Source: Gordonia humi
GTDB taxonomy: Bacteria; Actinomycetota; Actinomycetes; Mycobacteriales; Mycobacteriaceae
DNA length: 64,000 nucleotides
Assembly (NCBI RefSeq): GCF_014197435.1
Contig: NZ_JACIFP010000001.1
Coordinates: 558,001-622,000, forward strand
Reading direction: 5' to 3'
In this document: in pieces, positions 63,997 to 64,000 of the stretch
How positions within the stretch are numbered: position 1 is the first letter of the stretch
Layout: every line of letters begins with the position of its first letter
Program-made: the position numbers and the translations under genes
Notes under the pieces: generated by a model
What the model saw: only the letters and a program-made list of their open reading frames with translations
Database searches by the model: none
What the model was told of the DNA's origin: nothing

Positions 63997-64000
63997 GAGG

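Noticed and set aside
1..64000. tRNA, rRNA, riboswitch or CRISPR features
   Set aside because: I looked for cloverleaf-like segments, rRNA signatures and regularly spaced repeats and saw none; an RNA-covariance search would be needed to exclude small RNAs.

Overview
The window reads as DNA from a mycolic-acid actinomycete (Mycobacteriales, something like Gordonia or Rhodococcus). This is inferred from very high G+C, many GTG/TTG starts, DtxR/IdeR-type iron boxes and the gene families present. No rRNA or tRNA gene and no CRISPR array was recognised.

Region 1 (1-34356) is an iron-regulated siderophore locus whose left end lies outside the window. It holds three NRPS genes: 2422-aa-class at 20749-27993, 2980 aa at 924-9866, and a partial one at 1-927. 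It also holds an MbtH protein, an ornithine N5-monooxygenase, a hydroxyornithine formyltransferase, and a full 2,3-dihydroxybenzoate (DHB) set: isochorismate synthase, isochorismatase, DHB dehydrogenase, DHB-AMP ligase and a free aryl carrier protein. A dedicated aspartate decarboxylase (panD) should supply beta-alanine. Transport is covered by a lipoprotein binding protein with a FepD/FepG/FepC-like importer and by a two-gene ABC exporter-type pair; reduction by a siderophore-interacting protein fused to a methyltransferase-like domain. Specificity residues read from the A domains suggest N5-hydroxy(formyl)ornithine, a beta-alanine-like substrate, an unassigned probably basic residue, and serine. 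The product is therefore inferred to be a mixed catecholate-hydroxamate peptide (or two peptides) containing beta-alanine. Five iron boxes sit on gene boundaries.

Region 2 (34357-37070) is a scrap zone: an IS630 fragment joined to half an IS256 transposase, a 213-bp piece of a gene whose intact relative is at 61416-62168, a complete IS3-type element, and a DUF3560 fragment.

Region 3 (37070-61275) has visibly lower G+C and different codon use, and looks like an acquired catabolic segment. It holds an MHS-family transporter, a TetR regulator, and an operon (40780-49742) with a luciferase-like monooxygenase, two enoyl-CoA hydratases, two acyl-CoA ligases, a creatininase-family hydrolase, a flavin reductase and a RibB-like protein. 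These are followed by Lrp and GntR regulators, an MFS transporter, a complete IS256/IS1081-like element, an IS110 remnant, and an operon of a homodimeric-type 2-oxoacid dehydrogenase E1, a lipoyl E2 and an acetolactate-synthase-like enzyme. A decayed copy of part of the E1 gene lies at 39378-39868.

Region 4 (61276-64000) begins with a 28-bp sequence of dif architecture (XerC/XerD site), followed by small hypothetical and membrane-protein genes, some frameshifted, of the kind common on mobile actinobacterial DNA.
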